A DNA stretch of 64,000 nucleotides, from positions 868,001 through 932,000 of the forward strand of contig NZ_CP054052.1 of the NCBI RefSeq assembly GCF_013283835.1, written 5' to 3'. Made by a program: the position numbers and the translations under genes. Positions 54,132 through 63,144 of the stretch are shown in pieces (positions within the stretch are counted from its first letter, which is position 1; every line of letters starts with the position of its first letter). The DNA is from Poseidonibacter lekithochrous. GTDB lineage: Bacteria; Campylobacterota; Campylobacteria; Campylobacterales; Arcobacteraceae. A model generated the notes under the pieces. The model was not told the DNA's origin, did no database searches, and worked only from the letters and a program-made list of their open reading frames with translations.

Positions 54132-54551
54132 ATGAAAATAGAACAAAAAGAGTTTAATCTCAAATCAAAAAGTAGGGGATTTCATTTGATTACAAATGAA
54201 ATACTATCAAATTTAAAAGAATTATCTAGTTTTAAAGTAGGTACTTTAAATTTATTTATAAAACATACAAGTGCAAGTCTTACAATAAATGAAAATTGCG
54301 ATTCCTCAGTAAGAGATGATATGGAAAGATTTGTAAATGATGTGATTTCAAACAAAGCATACTTTGAACATACCTATGAAGGTGATGACGATATGCCAGC
54401 CCACCTAAAATCTTCAATCTTTGGCTCTAATATTACTATACCTATTACAAATGGAAAACTAAACCTTGGAACTTGGCAAGGTATATATTTAGGTGAGCAT
54501 AGAGATTATGGTGGTAGTAGAAAAATTGTTGCTACTATTATGGGTTTGTAG
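54132..54551 (+). CDS. YjbQ family protein (UPF0047)
   Basis: A 139-residue protein of the YjbQ family, which contains secondary thiamine-phosphate synthase activity in some members. Signatures: H-T-S-A-S-L-T-I-N-E-N, H-T-Y-E-G-D-D-D-M-P-A-H-L-K-S, and W-Q-G-I-Y-L-G-E-H-R near the C-terminus. The His residues line a metal site. Monocistronic; physiological role uncertain. Confidence 0.93.
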   Translation: MKIEQKEFNLKSKSRGFHLITNEILSNLKELSSFKVGTLNLFIKHTSASLTINENCDSSVRDDMERFVNDVISNKAYFEHTYEGDDDMPAHLKSSIFGSNITIPITNGKLNLGTWQGIYLGEHRDYGGSRKIVATIMGL

Positions 54552-54556
54552 TTATA

Positions 54557-55336
54557 TTATTTTAAATTTGTTATATACTCAAATGCTGTAATTCCATAAA
54601 CTCTTTTAAAATGCCTATTTAAATGTGAAAGGTCAGTAAATGCAAACTCAACTACTGTTCCATATAAATCTTTTGTAATATCTAGATGTTTTTTTGCATG
54701 AATAATTTTGCAATTCAAAAAATATTGATAAGGAGTTATTCCAGTATTAGCCTTAAATGTTCTAATAAATTGAAATTTTGATATATTTAATTCTTTAGAT
54801 ATTTCATCAATATCTAAAACTTCTCCAAGGTTATAATAAATAATCTCTTTTGCTTTTTTTATAAATACAGTTTCATTTGTATACTCTAGTGAAAAGTCTT
54901 TTGAAGTAAAATTATTCATTAGGTTTAAATACAATTCATTGCATAAAGCTAAATCTTTATTATTTAATATTGAGTAAGAGAGGTTTAGAATATCATTTTT
55001 TAATTTCTCTTCATAAACAATTGGTTTATTAAAAGTAACAATATCTTTTTTCTCAAGTGCTTCTAAAAATAGTTGAGGTTTAATATATAGCATAACATAA
55101 TCTAAACCATCTTTATAGTTTGCTGCATTACCATCGTGTACTTGTTCTGGATTAAAAAGCATTACACCATTCTTATGAGATGCTAGTGAAGTTCCTTCTA
55201 GGTTATATTGTTGAATGCCTTTTAGTGTTACACCTAAAGTGTACTCTTCATGGGAGTGTTTTTTATAAGAGAATTTACTCATTTTTGCAGATAGGACTGT
55301 AATATCTAATTTGTTTTTATATATAAATTTATCCAT
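54557..55336 (-). CDS. AraC family transcriptional regulator
   Basis: 259 residues. The N-terminal cupin-like ligand domain (H-S-H-E-E-Y-T-L-G; M-L-F-N-P-E-Q-V-H) is followed by two helix-turn-helix motifs (D-I-D-E-I-S-K-E-L-N-I-S-K-F-Q-F; F-A-F-T-D-L-S-H-L-N-R-H-F). It lies directly after the LysE-type exporter gene on the same strand. This AraC-LysE pair is a common module in which the regulator turns on amino-acid export. It resembles the AraC protein at 23906. Confidence 0.9.
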   Translation of the reverse strand: MDKFIYKNKLDITVLSAKMSKFSYKKHSHEEYTLGVTLKGIQQYNLEGTSLASHKNGVMLFNPEQVHDGNAANYKDGLDYVMLYIKPQLFLEALEKKDIVTFNKPIVYEEKLKNDILNLSYSILNNKDLALCNELYLNLMNNFTSKDFSLEYTNETVFIKKAKEIIYYNLGEVLDIDEISKELNISKFQFIRTFKANTGITPYQYFLNCKIIHAKKHLDITKDLYGTVVEFAFTDLSHLNRHFKRVYGITAFEYITNLK

Positions 55337-55339
55337 TTC

Positions 55340-55933
55340 TTACCCTAGAAAATCCGTAATACCTGATATCATAATAGCACAATATACTAGAAATAAAGAC
55401 AACAAAATATTTGTATATTTTTGGTATTTTACTAAAAATGATTTTAATAAACTTCCAAACATTACCCAAAAAAAGAATGATAATGATCCAATACTTGAAA
55501 CAATTACTATAAATATTGTTAATTCATAAAAAGTGCTATAGTAAGGCATTATAAAACTTGGAAAAATAGTAATACAAAATAAAATCACTTTTGGATTTAT
55601 AAATTGCATAATAAATCCAGTTTTAAAAGAGCTAAAATCTTTTCTTTCTTCTGAAATAGTATCCATGTTATAAATTTGATATGCTAAATATAGAATATAA
55701 GCAGTTCCAATAATTTGCATTATAAAAATAGCTTTTGGTATGAATGATGCTAATATAGAGTTTAGTACAACAGATAATACTAATATAATAGAAAATGCAA
55801 TAGATGCCCCATAACAAAAGCTAATTGCTTTTTTTATACCATAGTTTTGAACTGTTGATAATGTAACAATATGAGTAGGACCTGGTGAGAAAGTTATAAT
55901 AATACAGTAGATTAAAAAAGATGTTATATTCAT
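55340..55933 (-). CDS. LysE family translocator
   Basis: A 197-residue exporter with six membrane helices. F-S-P-G-P-T-H at residues 15-21 is the LysE/RhtB signature. It is usually an exporter of amino acids or their derivatives. GGAAT precedes the ATG. It is first gene of a two-gene unit with the AraC regulator. Confidence 0.9.
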   Translation of the reverse strand: MNITSFLIYCIIITFSPGPTHIVTLSTVQNYGIKKAISFCYGASIAFSIILVLSVVLNSILASFIPKAIFIMQIIGTAYILYLAYQIYNMDTISEERKDFSSFKTGFIMQFINPKVILFCITIFPSFIMPYYSTFYELTIFIVIVSSIGSLSFFFWVMFGSLLKSFLVKYQKYTNILLSLFLVYCAIMISGITDFLG

Positions 55934-56130
55934 TGGTATTCCTTTTATATTTAGTAGAAGTAATTATATAAATTAATTGATATTTGGCATAGTACATTAT
56001 TGCAATCATACTTTTGAAATTTATATAAAAATTAAAAAAAAATCTATTAAATAATTTTTATTTATTATTAAATAAAACTAGGATAGATTAAAAAAGGAAT
56101 GTTCGTTATTGAGTTAGAGGAGGAATTACT

Positions 56131-56625
56131 ATGGTTTCTTTAGTTCATTTGCATATCGTTACTTTTTTTATAATCTTTATAAACTTACTAATTTTTAATA
56201 AAAGAATGGAAAATGACTTAGGGTCGAAATATTTTTTTGTTAACTACATTTATCATAAACATAAACAACTCAGTTGTTTTATTGTCACATATCCATTTAT
56301 AATCATATTATTCTATTTTTTAATGGAAGACATATTTCCTATTGGAACTTTTTTTATATCAGTACTTCATGTTTGTTTTTTACATGAAATTACATCTAAA
56401 AAAATTATAAATAGAAGAGAAGCTTATATTGAGTGGTTTAAACATAATGTAAAACATAGTTTATCAATGCATGCCTATGATATGATAAAAAAAGATTTTA
56501 GATTTTTAAACGAAAAAATAAATAGAATGTTTTTATTTAAATTTGAAATTATATTTTTTATATCTATTGTAATTGAAAGTGAAGTAATATATGAAGTTTT
56601 TGCTATTCTTGATAAATTAAAGTAA
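56131..56625 (+). CDS. Membrane protein, unknown function (164 residues)
   Basis: Three or four hydrophobic segments (about 8-24, 50-66, 70-86 and 137-155), the rest rich in Lys, His and Phe. A strong GAGGAGGA ribosome site supports the start. No family was recognised. It lies alone between LysE/AraC and the two small proteins. Confidence 0.7.
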   Translation: MVSLVHLHIVTFFIIFINLLIFNKRMENDLGSKYFFVNYIYHKHKQLSCFIVTYPFIIILFYFLMEDIFPIGTFFISVLHVCFLHEITSKKIINRREAYIEWFKHNVKHSLSMHAYDMIKKDFRFLNEKINRMFLFKFEIIFFISIVIESEVIYEVFAILDKLK

Positions 56626-56650
56626 GTGTATTTAAGAGAGAAGATATTTA

Positions 56651-56896
56651 TTATTCGTTTGATACACCTTTAAATGAGTCAAACCAATTAAGTTCAGACG
56701 GCGCACTATCTGCTTTCTTACTACTTTTACTACTGCTTGTGTTAGTTGATTTTTGAGTACGTAACTTATTTTCAGACATTGAATAACTACCTGATGGTTG
56801 CTCAAGAACTATAAGTGCAAAAACAAGAATTACAGCAATTACTAGTACTTTAAATATAGTATCTGATAATGATTTTTTCTTTTCTTCTTTTTTCAT
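56651..56896 (-). CDS. Small membrane protein with L-x-W-x-D-S-F-K-G-V tail (81 residues)
   Basis: 81 residues: a basic N-terminus (K-K-E-E-K-K-K-S), one membrane helix (about 16-32) and a Ser/Lys-rich linker. The C-terminal tail L-N-W-F-D-S-F-K-G-V-S-N also ends the neighbouring gene product at 56928. The two are in tandem on the same strand and are paralogues with diverged middles. Function unknown; the shared tail suggests a binding motif. No clear ribosome site. Confidence 0.65.
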   Translation of the reverse strand: MKKEEKKKSLSDTIFKVLVIAVILVFALIVLEQPSGSYSMSENKLRTQKSTNTSSSKSSKKADSAPSELNWFDSFKGVSNE

Positions 56897-56927
56897 ATTA
56901 TAATTTTGACATACTTTTATTAAAAGC

Positions 56928-57161
56928 TTACTTGTTCTTCATATTATTTACACCTTTAAAACTATCAACCCATTGAAGTCTTTGTGGTGTGTGTTTTGAA
57001 CCATTAACAGGTTTTGAATTTCCATAATAAATTGCATGAATTATACTTTTACTATTTTCTACAACAGTGACAGTCAGAAATAGTCCAAGCAGACTTAATA
57101 AAGTTATTAAAAACTTTCTTTTGTGCATTTTAAGCATCTTATACAAGTTATTTTTTTTCAT
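56928..57161 (-). CDS. Small membrane protein with L-x-W-x-D-S-F-K-G-V tail (77 residues)
   Basis: 77 residues with a basic N-terminus, one membrane helix (about 17-35) and the tail L-Q-W-V-D-S-F-K-G-V-N-N. This is the paralogue of the gene just downstream at 56651. Other parts show little similarity, so the tail is the conserved element. An in-frame ATG at residue 9 or 12 is possible. No known family. Confidence 0.65.
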   Translation of the reverse strand: MKKNNLYKMLKMHKRKFLITLLSLLGLFLTVTVVENSKSIIHAIYYGNSKPVNGSKHTPQRLQWVDSFKGVNNMKNK

Positions 57162-57354
57162 AATGCTATTTTTACATATTTGACTTTAATATTTGATTAT
57201 CTAGGAGTAGCAAATAGTACTAGAGTGCTCCTTTCTATAATTGACTATATGACGAGTGAATATATTGCTTTTTATTAAAATAAAACTTATTGTAAATTCA
57301 AGTTTTACTTTATTAATGAATAGTATAATTATTCATTAATATTTAGGAGTAGAA

Positions 57355-57957
57355 ATGGATTACAAAAAATTTGCAGATTTTTCACCTTGTGATTATGCAG
57401 GGCCATTAAAAAGAGAGAGTTTTATGGATGCTGGAATGAAAGAATTATGGCCAGAAATTCCTAGAGTTTCAGGTCCTGCATTTACTGTTGAAATGGTTGC
57501 TGGTGAGAATTTAGCTCTTCATAGAGCAATTTATGAAGCACCTGTAGGCTCTATTATTGTTGCACAATCAAACACAGTTGATTATTCAGTAATAGGTGGA
57601 AATGTTACAGAAATTGCCCAAAAAAGAGGAATTGCAGGTTTTGTAATAGATGGAACGGTAAGAGACATAGGTGAAATAAAAGAGTTAAAAATGCCAATGT
57701 TTGGAAGAGGTGTTTTACCAATGCCTGGAGGCAAAAAAAATGCAGTACCTGTAAATGTTCCTATTACTGCAGGTGGTATTGCTGTAAATCCTGGTGATAT
57801 TATTGTTGCAGATGAAGAAGGAATTGCCGTTATTCCAAAAGATAAAGCAGAAGAAATTTATACTCAAACAAAAGCAAATGTAGAAAAAGATAAAGCCATG
57901 AGTTTTGAACAATGGGCTACTAATCATAAAGAGAAGATTGATTCTTTTTATAATTAA
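57355..57957 (+). CDS. RraA family protein (aldolase/dimethylmenaquinone methyltransferase-like)
   Basis: A 200-residue protein of the RraA/HMG aldolase fold. The active-site phrases G-G-N-V-T-E-I-A, D-G-T-V-R-D and N-P-G-D-I-I-V-A-D-E-E-G are present. Members act as RNase E inhibitors or as aldolases on 4-hydroxy-4-methyl-2-oxoglutarate. Since an acid/antiporter gene follows, a catabolic aldolase role is more likely than RraA proper. AGGAGT before the ATG. Confidence 0.88.
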   Translation: MDYKKFADFSPCDYAGPLKRESFMDAGMKELWPEIPRVSGPAFTVEMVAGENLALHRAIYEAPVGSIIVAQSNTVDYSVIGGNVTEIAQKRGIAGFVIDGTVRDIGEIKELKMPMFGRGVLPMPGGKKNAVPVNVPITAGGIAVNPGDIIVADEEGIAVIPKDKAEEIYTQTKANVEKDKAMSFEQWATNHKEKIDSFYN

Positions 57958-58089
57958 TTAAATTTGTAGTATTGACTTTAGTAAACCATTATTAGTTTTA
58001 TCTAGTTTTTAATACTTAGCTAGTAGAATTGCACAATTATTACAATAAAATAGTATTTAAGTGTCTATTTTGTTACAAAAGGAAAACAG

Positions 58090-59415
58090 ATGAATTCTGT
58101 AGTAATTGCAGTTACTGTAATGGTTTTACTTTCATTAGTGAGAGTAAACATTGTTATTGCTTTAATAATTGGAGCAATAGTTGGTGGTCTTACTGGTGGA
58201 CTTGGTTTAAATGAAACAATAGGGGCTTTTAATAAAGGTCTTGGAAATGGTGCAACAATAGCATTGTCTTATGCAATGTTAGGAACATTTGCAGTTGCGA
58301 TTTCAAAGTCTGGAATTACTGATTTATTATCAAATGTGATTATAAAAAAAGTTAATTCAGGTGCTTCTGAGATGCAATTTATTTATATTAAATATGTAAT
58401 GTTAACATTAGTATTATTTGCAGCGATTTCTTCTCAAAACTTAGTTCCTGTGCATATTGCATTTATTCCTATTTTAATTCCACCATTATTACACTCAATG
58501 GCTCAATTACAATTAGATAGAAGAGTAGTGGCTTGTGTTATTACTTTTGGTTTAGTAGCAACATATATGTTCTTACCTATTGGTTTTGGTGGGATTTTCT
58601 TAAATGAAATCTTATTGAAAAACTTAGTTGACAATGGTGTTAATGCAATGTCAGGACAACTTCCAGTTGCAATGGCAATTCCTGTTTTAGGAATGTTTTT
58701 AGGTTTATTAGTAGCTATTTTATTTACATATAGAAAAAAAAGAGTTTATGATGTAAGTAAAATCCTTGAAGTAGAATCAGAAAAAAAAGAGATTAATGGT
58801 TTTTATATTGTAATCGCATTAGTTTCTATTATTACAGCACTTGGTTTACAGTTATATACTAACTCAATCATTTTAGGTTCATTAGCTGGATTTATCATCT
58901 TTATTATTGCAGGAGTAATCAGAGCTAATGAAACTCAAGATTTCTTTACTAGAGGTCTTAAAATGATGGGAATGATTGGTTTTATTATGATTGCGGCAAA
59001 TGGATTTGCAAGTGTTATTAATAGTACTGGTGGAGTTGAAACATTAGTTTCTTCAGTTGCTGATATTATTGGTAATAATAAATCTTTAGCAGCATTACTT
59101 ATGTTAATTGTTGGTTTGTTTATTACTATGGGAATTGGTTCTTCTTTCTCAACTATTCCAATTATTGCTACAATTTATGCACCATTATGTTTACAGTTAG
59201 ATTTCTCTGTAATGGCAACAATTACTTTAATTGGTACTGCGGCTGCTCTTGGAGATGCGGGAAGTCCTGCTTCTGATTCAACACTTGGACCAACATCTGG
59301 TCTTAATGTAGATGGTCAACATGATCACATTTGGGATTCTGTTGTTCCTACATTTATTCACTACAATATTCCACTAATCATTTTTGGTTGGTTTGCAGCG
59401 GTTTATATTTTCTAG
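58090..59415 (+). CDS. Na+/H+ antiporter family protein (YuiF/NhaC-like)
   Basis: A 441-residue carrier with about 11 membrane segments and a G-G-L-T-G-G-L-G start, of the Na_H_antiport_2 type; D-A-G-S-P-A-S-D and M-G-I-G-S-S-F-S are family-like. Close relatives include histidine/tyrosine or organic-acid carriers. AAAGGA before the ATG. It lies 132 bases after the RraA-type gene, so the two may form a small uptake-and-breakdown unit, though the gap makes an operon uncertain. Confidence 0.85.
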   Translation: MNSVVIAVTVMVLLSLVRVNIVIALIIGAIVGGLTGGLGLNETIGAFNKGLGNGATIALSYAMLGTFAVAISKSGITDLLSNVIIKKVNSGASEMQFIYIKYVMLTLVLFAAISSQNLVPVHIAFIPILIPPLLHSMAQLQLDRRVVACVITFGLVATYMFLPIGFGGIFLNEILLKNLVDNGVNAMSGQLPVAMAIPVLGMFLGLLVAILFTYRKKRVYDVSKILEVESEKKEINGFYIVIALVSIITALGLQLYTNSIILGSLAGFIIFIIAGVIRANETQDFFTRGLKMMGMIGFIMIAANGFASVINSTGGVETLVSSVADIIGNNKSLAALLMLIVGLFITMGIGSSFSTIPIIATIYAPLCLQLDFSVMATITLIGTAAALGDAGSPASDSTLGPTSGLNVDGQHDHIWDSVVPTFIHYNIPLIIFGWFAAVYIF

Positions 59416-59436
59416 AAAATATAAAAACTGCTTTTT

Positions 59437-59462
59437 CTATGGCTAGTAAAACTTAGCCATAG
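59437..59462 (+). terminator. Hairpin after antiporter gene
   Basis: A perfect 9-bp stem (CTATGGCTA with TAGCCATAG) has an 8-base loop but no T run after it. It probably acts as a terminator or mRNA stabiliser. The following ~225 bases to 59687 are AT-rich with no other supported gene. Confidence 0.55.
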
Positions 59463-59687
59463 AGATAAAAACTCTCAAATATCTAAATATTATTAAATAA
59501 AAAAACTAGATAAAAATATTATAAATACTCGAAATAATGGTATTTACTCTTAGATACTTTAGAATAATAGAAATTATTTATAGAAAATACAATACTCAAA
59601 TAATCATACTACTTAACTAATAATAAAAAACATTATAAAAACTTGTTAGAATGTCACAAAACAGGTCACAAATTAAAAAGGTTTATA

Positions 59688-60137
59688 ATGTTAAAAACAA
59701 TATTTATATGTGTAATTACAATATTTGTATTTACTTCTTGTTCTTCTTCAACTAATAATCAAATACTTACAAACTCAAAAAAAATGGAAACTATTAATCC
59801 TATTGAGGTTAAAAAAACATCAAAAGATTATGGAAAAATATCTGTAATTAAATATGAAAAAAGTGCAGACAATAAAACAAAAGTCTTTTTGTCTCAATGT
59901 TCAATAATGAATGAACCTCATGTTTCTTGTAAAGGTTATATGTATGAAGTTATGTATGATGAAGAGTGGTTAGTTCATGCTCATACTCAAGTAGAAGCTG
60001 AAAAATTAATAGAAGTAAATGAAAATAAATACTACTTAAAACTTCAAAATAGGGATAACAGTAAAGTTTATAATGTTACTGGTTTACTTGAATTAAAAGC
60101 AAAATATATTAATTATGTAAAACTAGAACTAGAATAA
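59688..60137 (+). CDS. Lipoprotein of unknown function
   Basis: 149 residues from the ATG at 59688, which has AAAAGG 6 bases upstream; the in-frame ATG at 59643 has none. Lipobox F-T-S-C marks lipid attachment at about residue 17. The mature part has two Cys (S-Q-C-S; V-S-C-K-G) and charged strands; no known family. Confidence 0.75.
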   Translation: MLKTIFICVITIFVFTSCSSSTNNQILTNSKKMETINPIEVKKTSKDYGKISVIKYEKSADNKTKVFLSQCSIMNEPHVSCKGYMYEVMYDEEWLVHAHTQVEAEKLIEVNENKYYLKLQNRDNSKVYNVTGLLELKAKYINYVKLELE

Positions 60138-60155
60138 GAAAGCTCTTATTCTAGT
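60128..60155. terminator. Bidirectional terminator, lipoprotein / GGDEF-EAL gene
   Basis: A perfect 11-bp stem (60128-60138 with 60145-60155) has a 6-base loop. It includes both converging stop codons. Confidence 0.75.
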
Positions 60156-62298
60156 TTATTAATTCTCTTTTAGGTTCACTAAAATAGTAACCTTGAGAAA
60201 AATCTATACCCAGTTCATTTACTATCTTTTGAACCTTTTCATTATGTACAAATTCAGCAGTACATAAAATATTTACATTCTTAGCAAAATATACTAGTGC
60301 TTTAGTGATTTCATAACTTCTTTTATTTGTATCAATATCTTTTATATATTTAGCATCAATTTTAATAATATCAACATCTAAATCTAGTATTCTCTCAAAG
60401 TTAGAGTATTCTGTTCCAAAATCATCAATAGCAATTTTTAAACCTAAAGATTTGAGTTTATCTAATTGTTTGATATGGTTTTTTTTACCGCTTGAACTTA
60501 CTCCCTCAAGAATTTCTAGAGTTATTCTTTTTGCTTCTATTTTATATTTATTTATTTTTTCTATAAAGTATGAGTACAAGTAGTTTTGGCTTAAGTCATC
60601 TTCTGTAATATTTATTGAAAACTCTTCTTTACACTCTGTCATAACTTTTAGAGTCTTGTCTATCATTATTTTTGTTATTTGGGGTAAAAATCCAGATAAT
60701 CTAGCAGCATCTAAAAAGTAAAAAGGACTAATTATTTCATCTTTGTTTATTATTCGAACTAAAGATTCATATTTAGTGATTTTCTCTTTTTTATTATCAT
60801 AAATTCCTTGGAAGAAGGGAACTATATTATCCTCTTCAATAGCATTTTTTATTAAGTTAGTTGCTAAGATAAAGGATTCTCTATTTGATTGATCCAAAGT
60901 ATCTTTTTGTGAATCAAAAATATAGTATCTATTTTTACCATTTTCTTTTGCAATTTTTAGCGCTGAAGCACTATTTTTAAGAATATTACTTTTATCGTAA
61001 GTTGCACCATAAGAGAATGATATATTCACTTGTGTATTTGCAATCTCAATTGAATTACTATTAAAATATGATTGAAGTTCTTGAATCTTTTTATCAAGAT
61101 CAATTTTTTCATTATAAAGTAATGCAAATTCATCACTATTAAATTTGAAGATATTATTAGTATCTCCAATTATTCTTAATGTATTAGCAATATTAATTAA
61201 AAGTTCATCTCCATTTTCAAATCCATAAACAGTATTTAAATAAGAGAAATTATCTACATTTAATAAGATAATAGAATTATAATCATTATTTAAAGTAATT
61301 TTTTCTAGATATGTTTTATTAAATAATTTTGTTAATGAATCATGATATAACATATACTCAAGTTTTTTTTGCGCATTAATTAATTGGGTTAAATCCGTAA
61401 ATATAGATATGTAATTTTGAATATTTTTATTTTCATCATATATAACTCTAATACTCATCCATTGAGTTATTATAGAACCATCTTTTTTCTTATTCGTTAT
61501 CTCTCCACTCCAATGTGATTGTGTTTCTAGTTGTGTCCACATTTGAGTAAAAAAGTTTTTGTTATGCTGTTCTGATGATAACATTTTTGGACTATAGCCC
61601 ATTAATTCAGATTCAGAATATCCGTAAATATCTTCAAATGTTTTATTGATTTCTATAATTCTATTATTCTTATCTGTAATAATAATACCTTCTGCAGCAT
61701 TTCTTACAATATCTGAGAATAATTCAACTTTTCTTTCATTAATTTGGTTTTTTAATACAATGCTTACAATTGTCGCAGCAGTATCTAAAAGTGTTTTATG
61801 AAAATTTGTTGGAGCTCTGTGTTCAAAAGAAGATAAAGCAAAAGAACCAATTGCATTACCTTTTATATCTCGAATTGGCATAGACCAACAAGAACAAATA
61901 TTAAAATCTATTGCAACTTGTCTAAGCTCATCCCATCTAGGATCTTCAAAAGTATTTAATACATATTGAGCTTCATTTCTAAAAACTGCATTTCCACATG
62001 AACCACCATGTGGTCCTGGTTTTAAATTTGCTAATGCTGTATGCCCAGCTTTTGGTACTGATGGTGCTGATCGAACACTTATTAGTTGTGTAGTTGGATC
62101 TTTTAACATTATAGATGATACAGAGTTAGGGAGTAATGTTTCTGCAAGGGAGCAGATTTTATCTAAGATTACATCTGTTTTATTATGAGAGTAAACCATA
62201 GATAAAATATTTTGTTGAATATCTGATAATTTTGTGAATTGTTCTAATGATATTGGAACTTCATCTACTTGAATTTCATTTAAATTATTGTCTTTCAT
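60151..62298 (-). CDS. GAF-PAS-GGDEF-EAL signalling protein
   Basis: A 715-residue cytoplasmic c-di-GMP signalling protein: GAF (about 22-180), PAS (about 190-310), GGDEF (about 315-460) and EAL (about 480-710). The GGDEF signature reads N-S-D-E-F, so cyclase activity is doubtful. The EAL domain has E-S-L in place of E-A-L but keeps L-E-I-L-E, D-D-F-G-T-E-Y-S, K-I-D and Q-G-Y-Y-F, so phosphodiesterase activity is plausible. The GAF may sense a small molecule. There is no membrane segment. Monocistronic. Confidence 0.93.
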   Translation of the reverse strand: MKDNNLNEIQVDEVPISLEQFTKLSDIQQNILSMVYSHNKTDVILDKICSLAETLLPNSVSSIMLKDPTTQLISVRSAPSVPKAGHTALANLKPGPHGGSCGNAVFRNEAQYVLNTFEDPRWDELRQVAIDFNICSCWSMPIRDIKGNAIGSFALSSFEHRAPTNFHKTLLDTAATIVSIVLKNQINERKVELFSDIVRNAAEGIIITDKNNRIIEINKTFEDIYGYSESELMGYSPKMLSSEQHNKNFFTQMWTQLETQSHWSGEITNKKKDGSIITQWMSIRVIYDENKNIQNYISIFTDLTQLINAQKKLEYMLYHDSLTKLFNKTYLEKITLNNDYNSIILLNVDNFSYLNTVYGFENGDELLINIANTLRIIGDTNNIFKFNSDEFALLYNEKIDLDKKIQELQSYFNSNSIEIANTQVNISFSYGATYDKSNILKNSASALKIAKENGKNRYYIFDSQKDTLDQSNRESFILATNLIKNAIEEDNIVPFFQGIYDNKKEKITKYESLVRIINKDEIISPFYFLDAARLSGFLPQITKIMIDKTLKVMTECKEEFSINITEDDLSQNYLYSYFIEKINKYKIEAKRITLEILEGVSSSGKKNHIKQLDKLKSLGLKIAIDDFGTEYSNFERILDLDVDIIKIDAKYIKDIDTNKRSYEITKALVYFAKNVNILCTAEFVHNEKVQKIVNELGIDFSQGYYFSEPKRELIN

Positions 62299-62374
62299 TT
62301 TCTCAACCGTTTATTAAAATTAGTGTAGTGTTATAATTTTTTATTATATTAGTTACATTGTAACATTTTCTGTA

Positions 62375-62716
62375 TTATATTACAGCCCCCGATGCTGCCA
62401 TTAGTTCTAGTGCATCATCACTCATTTTATCTTTTGACCATGGTGGTGTAAAAGTTAAACTTACATAACATTCATCTATTTCATCTACTGCTAAAGTTAC
62501 ATATTTTGCTTGTTCAACCAAGGCTTCTGCAACTGGACAAGCTGGACTTGTTAGTGTCATAATAATATTACAATATAAGTAATTCTTTTTCTCTTCTAAA
62601 CCAATTTCGTATATTAATCCTAAATCATAAATGTTTACTGGTATTTCTGGATCAAACACATTTTTTAGATTTTCAATTACTTTTTCTTTTATTTCTTCAA
62701 TTTTTTCTTGCTCCAT
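62375..62716 (-). CDS. Metal-sulfur cluster assembly factor (MIP18/DUF59)
   Basis: A 113-residue MIP18-like protein with D-P-E-I-P-V-N-I-Y-D-L-G-L-I-Y and S-P-A-C-P-V-A (the reactive Cys). Such proteins help mature iron-sulfur proteins. It is the last of three clustered genes after sufE and sufS. Confidence 0.92.
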   Translation of the reverse strand: MEQEKIEEIKEKVIENLKNVFDPEIPVNIYDLGLIYEIGLEEKKNYLYCNIIMTLTSPACPVAEALVEQAKYVTLAVDEIDECYVSLTFTPPWSKDKMSDDALELMAASGAVI

Positions 62717-62728
62717 AATTCATCCTAT

Positions 62729-63136
62729 TTATGCTTTTAATGCATACTCTTTTATTTTTTTAATCATTCCAATTACTCCACTTTGTCTATTTGGAGTAAT
62801 CACTTCTGCTAATTTAAGTTCATGAACTATATCCATATCAACTTCTTTTAACTCTTCAATTGTTGCACCTGAGAATATTTCTAAAATCATAAAAACTAGA
62901 CCTTTTACAATAATTGCATCAGATGTTCCATTGAAATATAAATTACCATCTTTATTTTCTACAATTAGCCAAACTTGAGAAGTACATCCATGTACTAAAT
63001 TTGCTGGAATTTGATGTGTTTCATCTAAGGGTTTTAACTTTTTACCTAGATCAATAATATATTCATATTTTGATAATTCATCTTCGAAAAAGTCTAAATC
63101 TTCTTTTATTTGTTCTACTTTAGTTTCTATGCTCAT
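62729..63136 (-). CDS. sufE: SufE family sulfur-acceptor protein
   Basis: 135 residues. The sulfur-accepting Cys is C51 in V-H-G-C-T-S-Q-V. It takes sulfur from SufS and boosts its activity. It is encoded 8 bases from sufS and 12 from the MIP18-like gene. Family length fits. Confidence 0.93.
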   Translation of the reverse strand: MSIETKVEQIKEDLDFFEDELSKYEYIIDLGKKLKPLDETHQIPANLVHGCTSQVWLIVENKDGNLYFNGTSDAIIVKGLVFMILEIFSGATIEELKEVDMDIVHELKLAEVITPNRQSGVIGMIKKIKEYALKA

Positions 63137-63144
63137 TTTTTATC

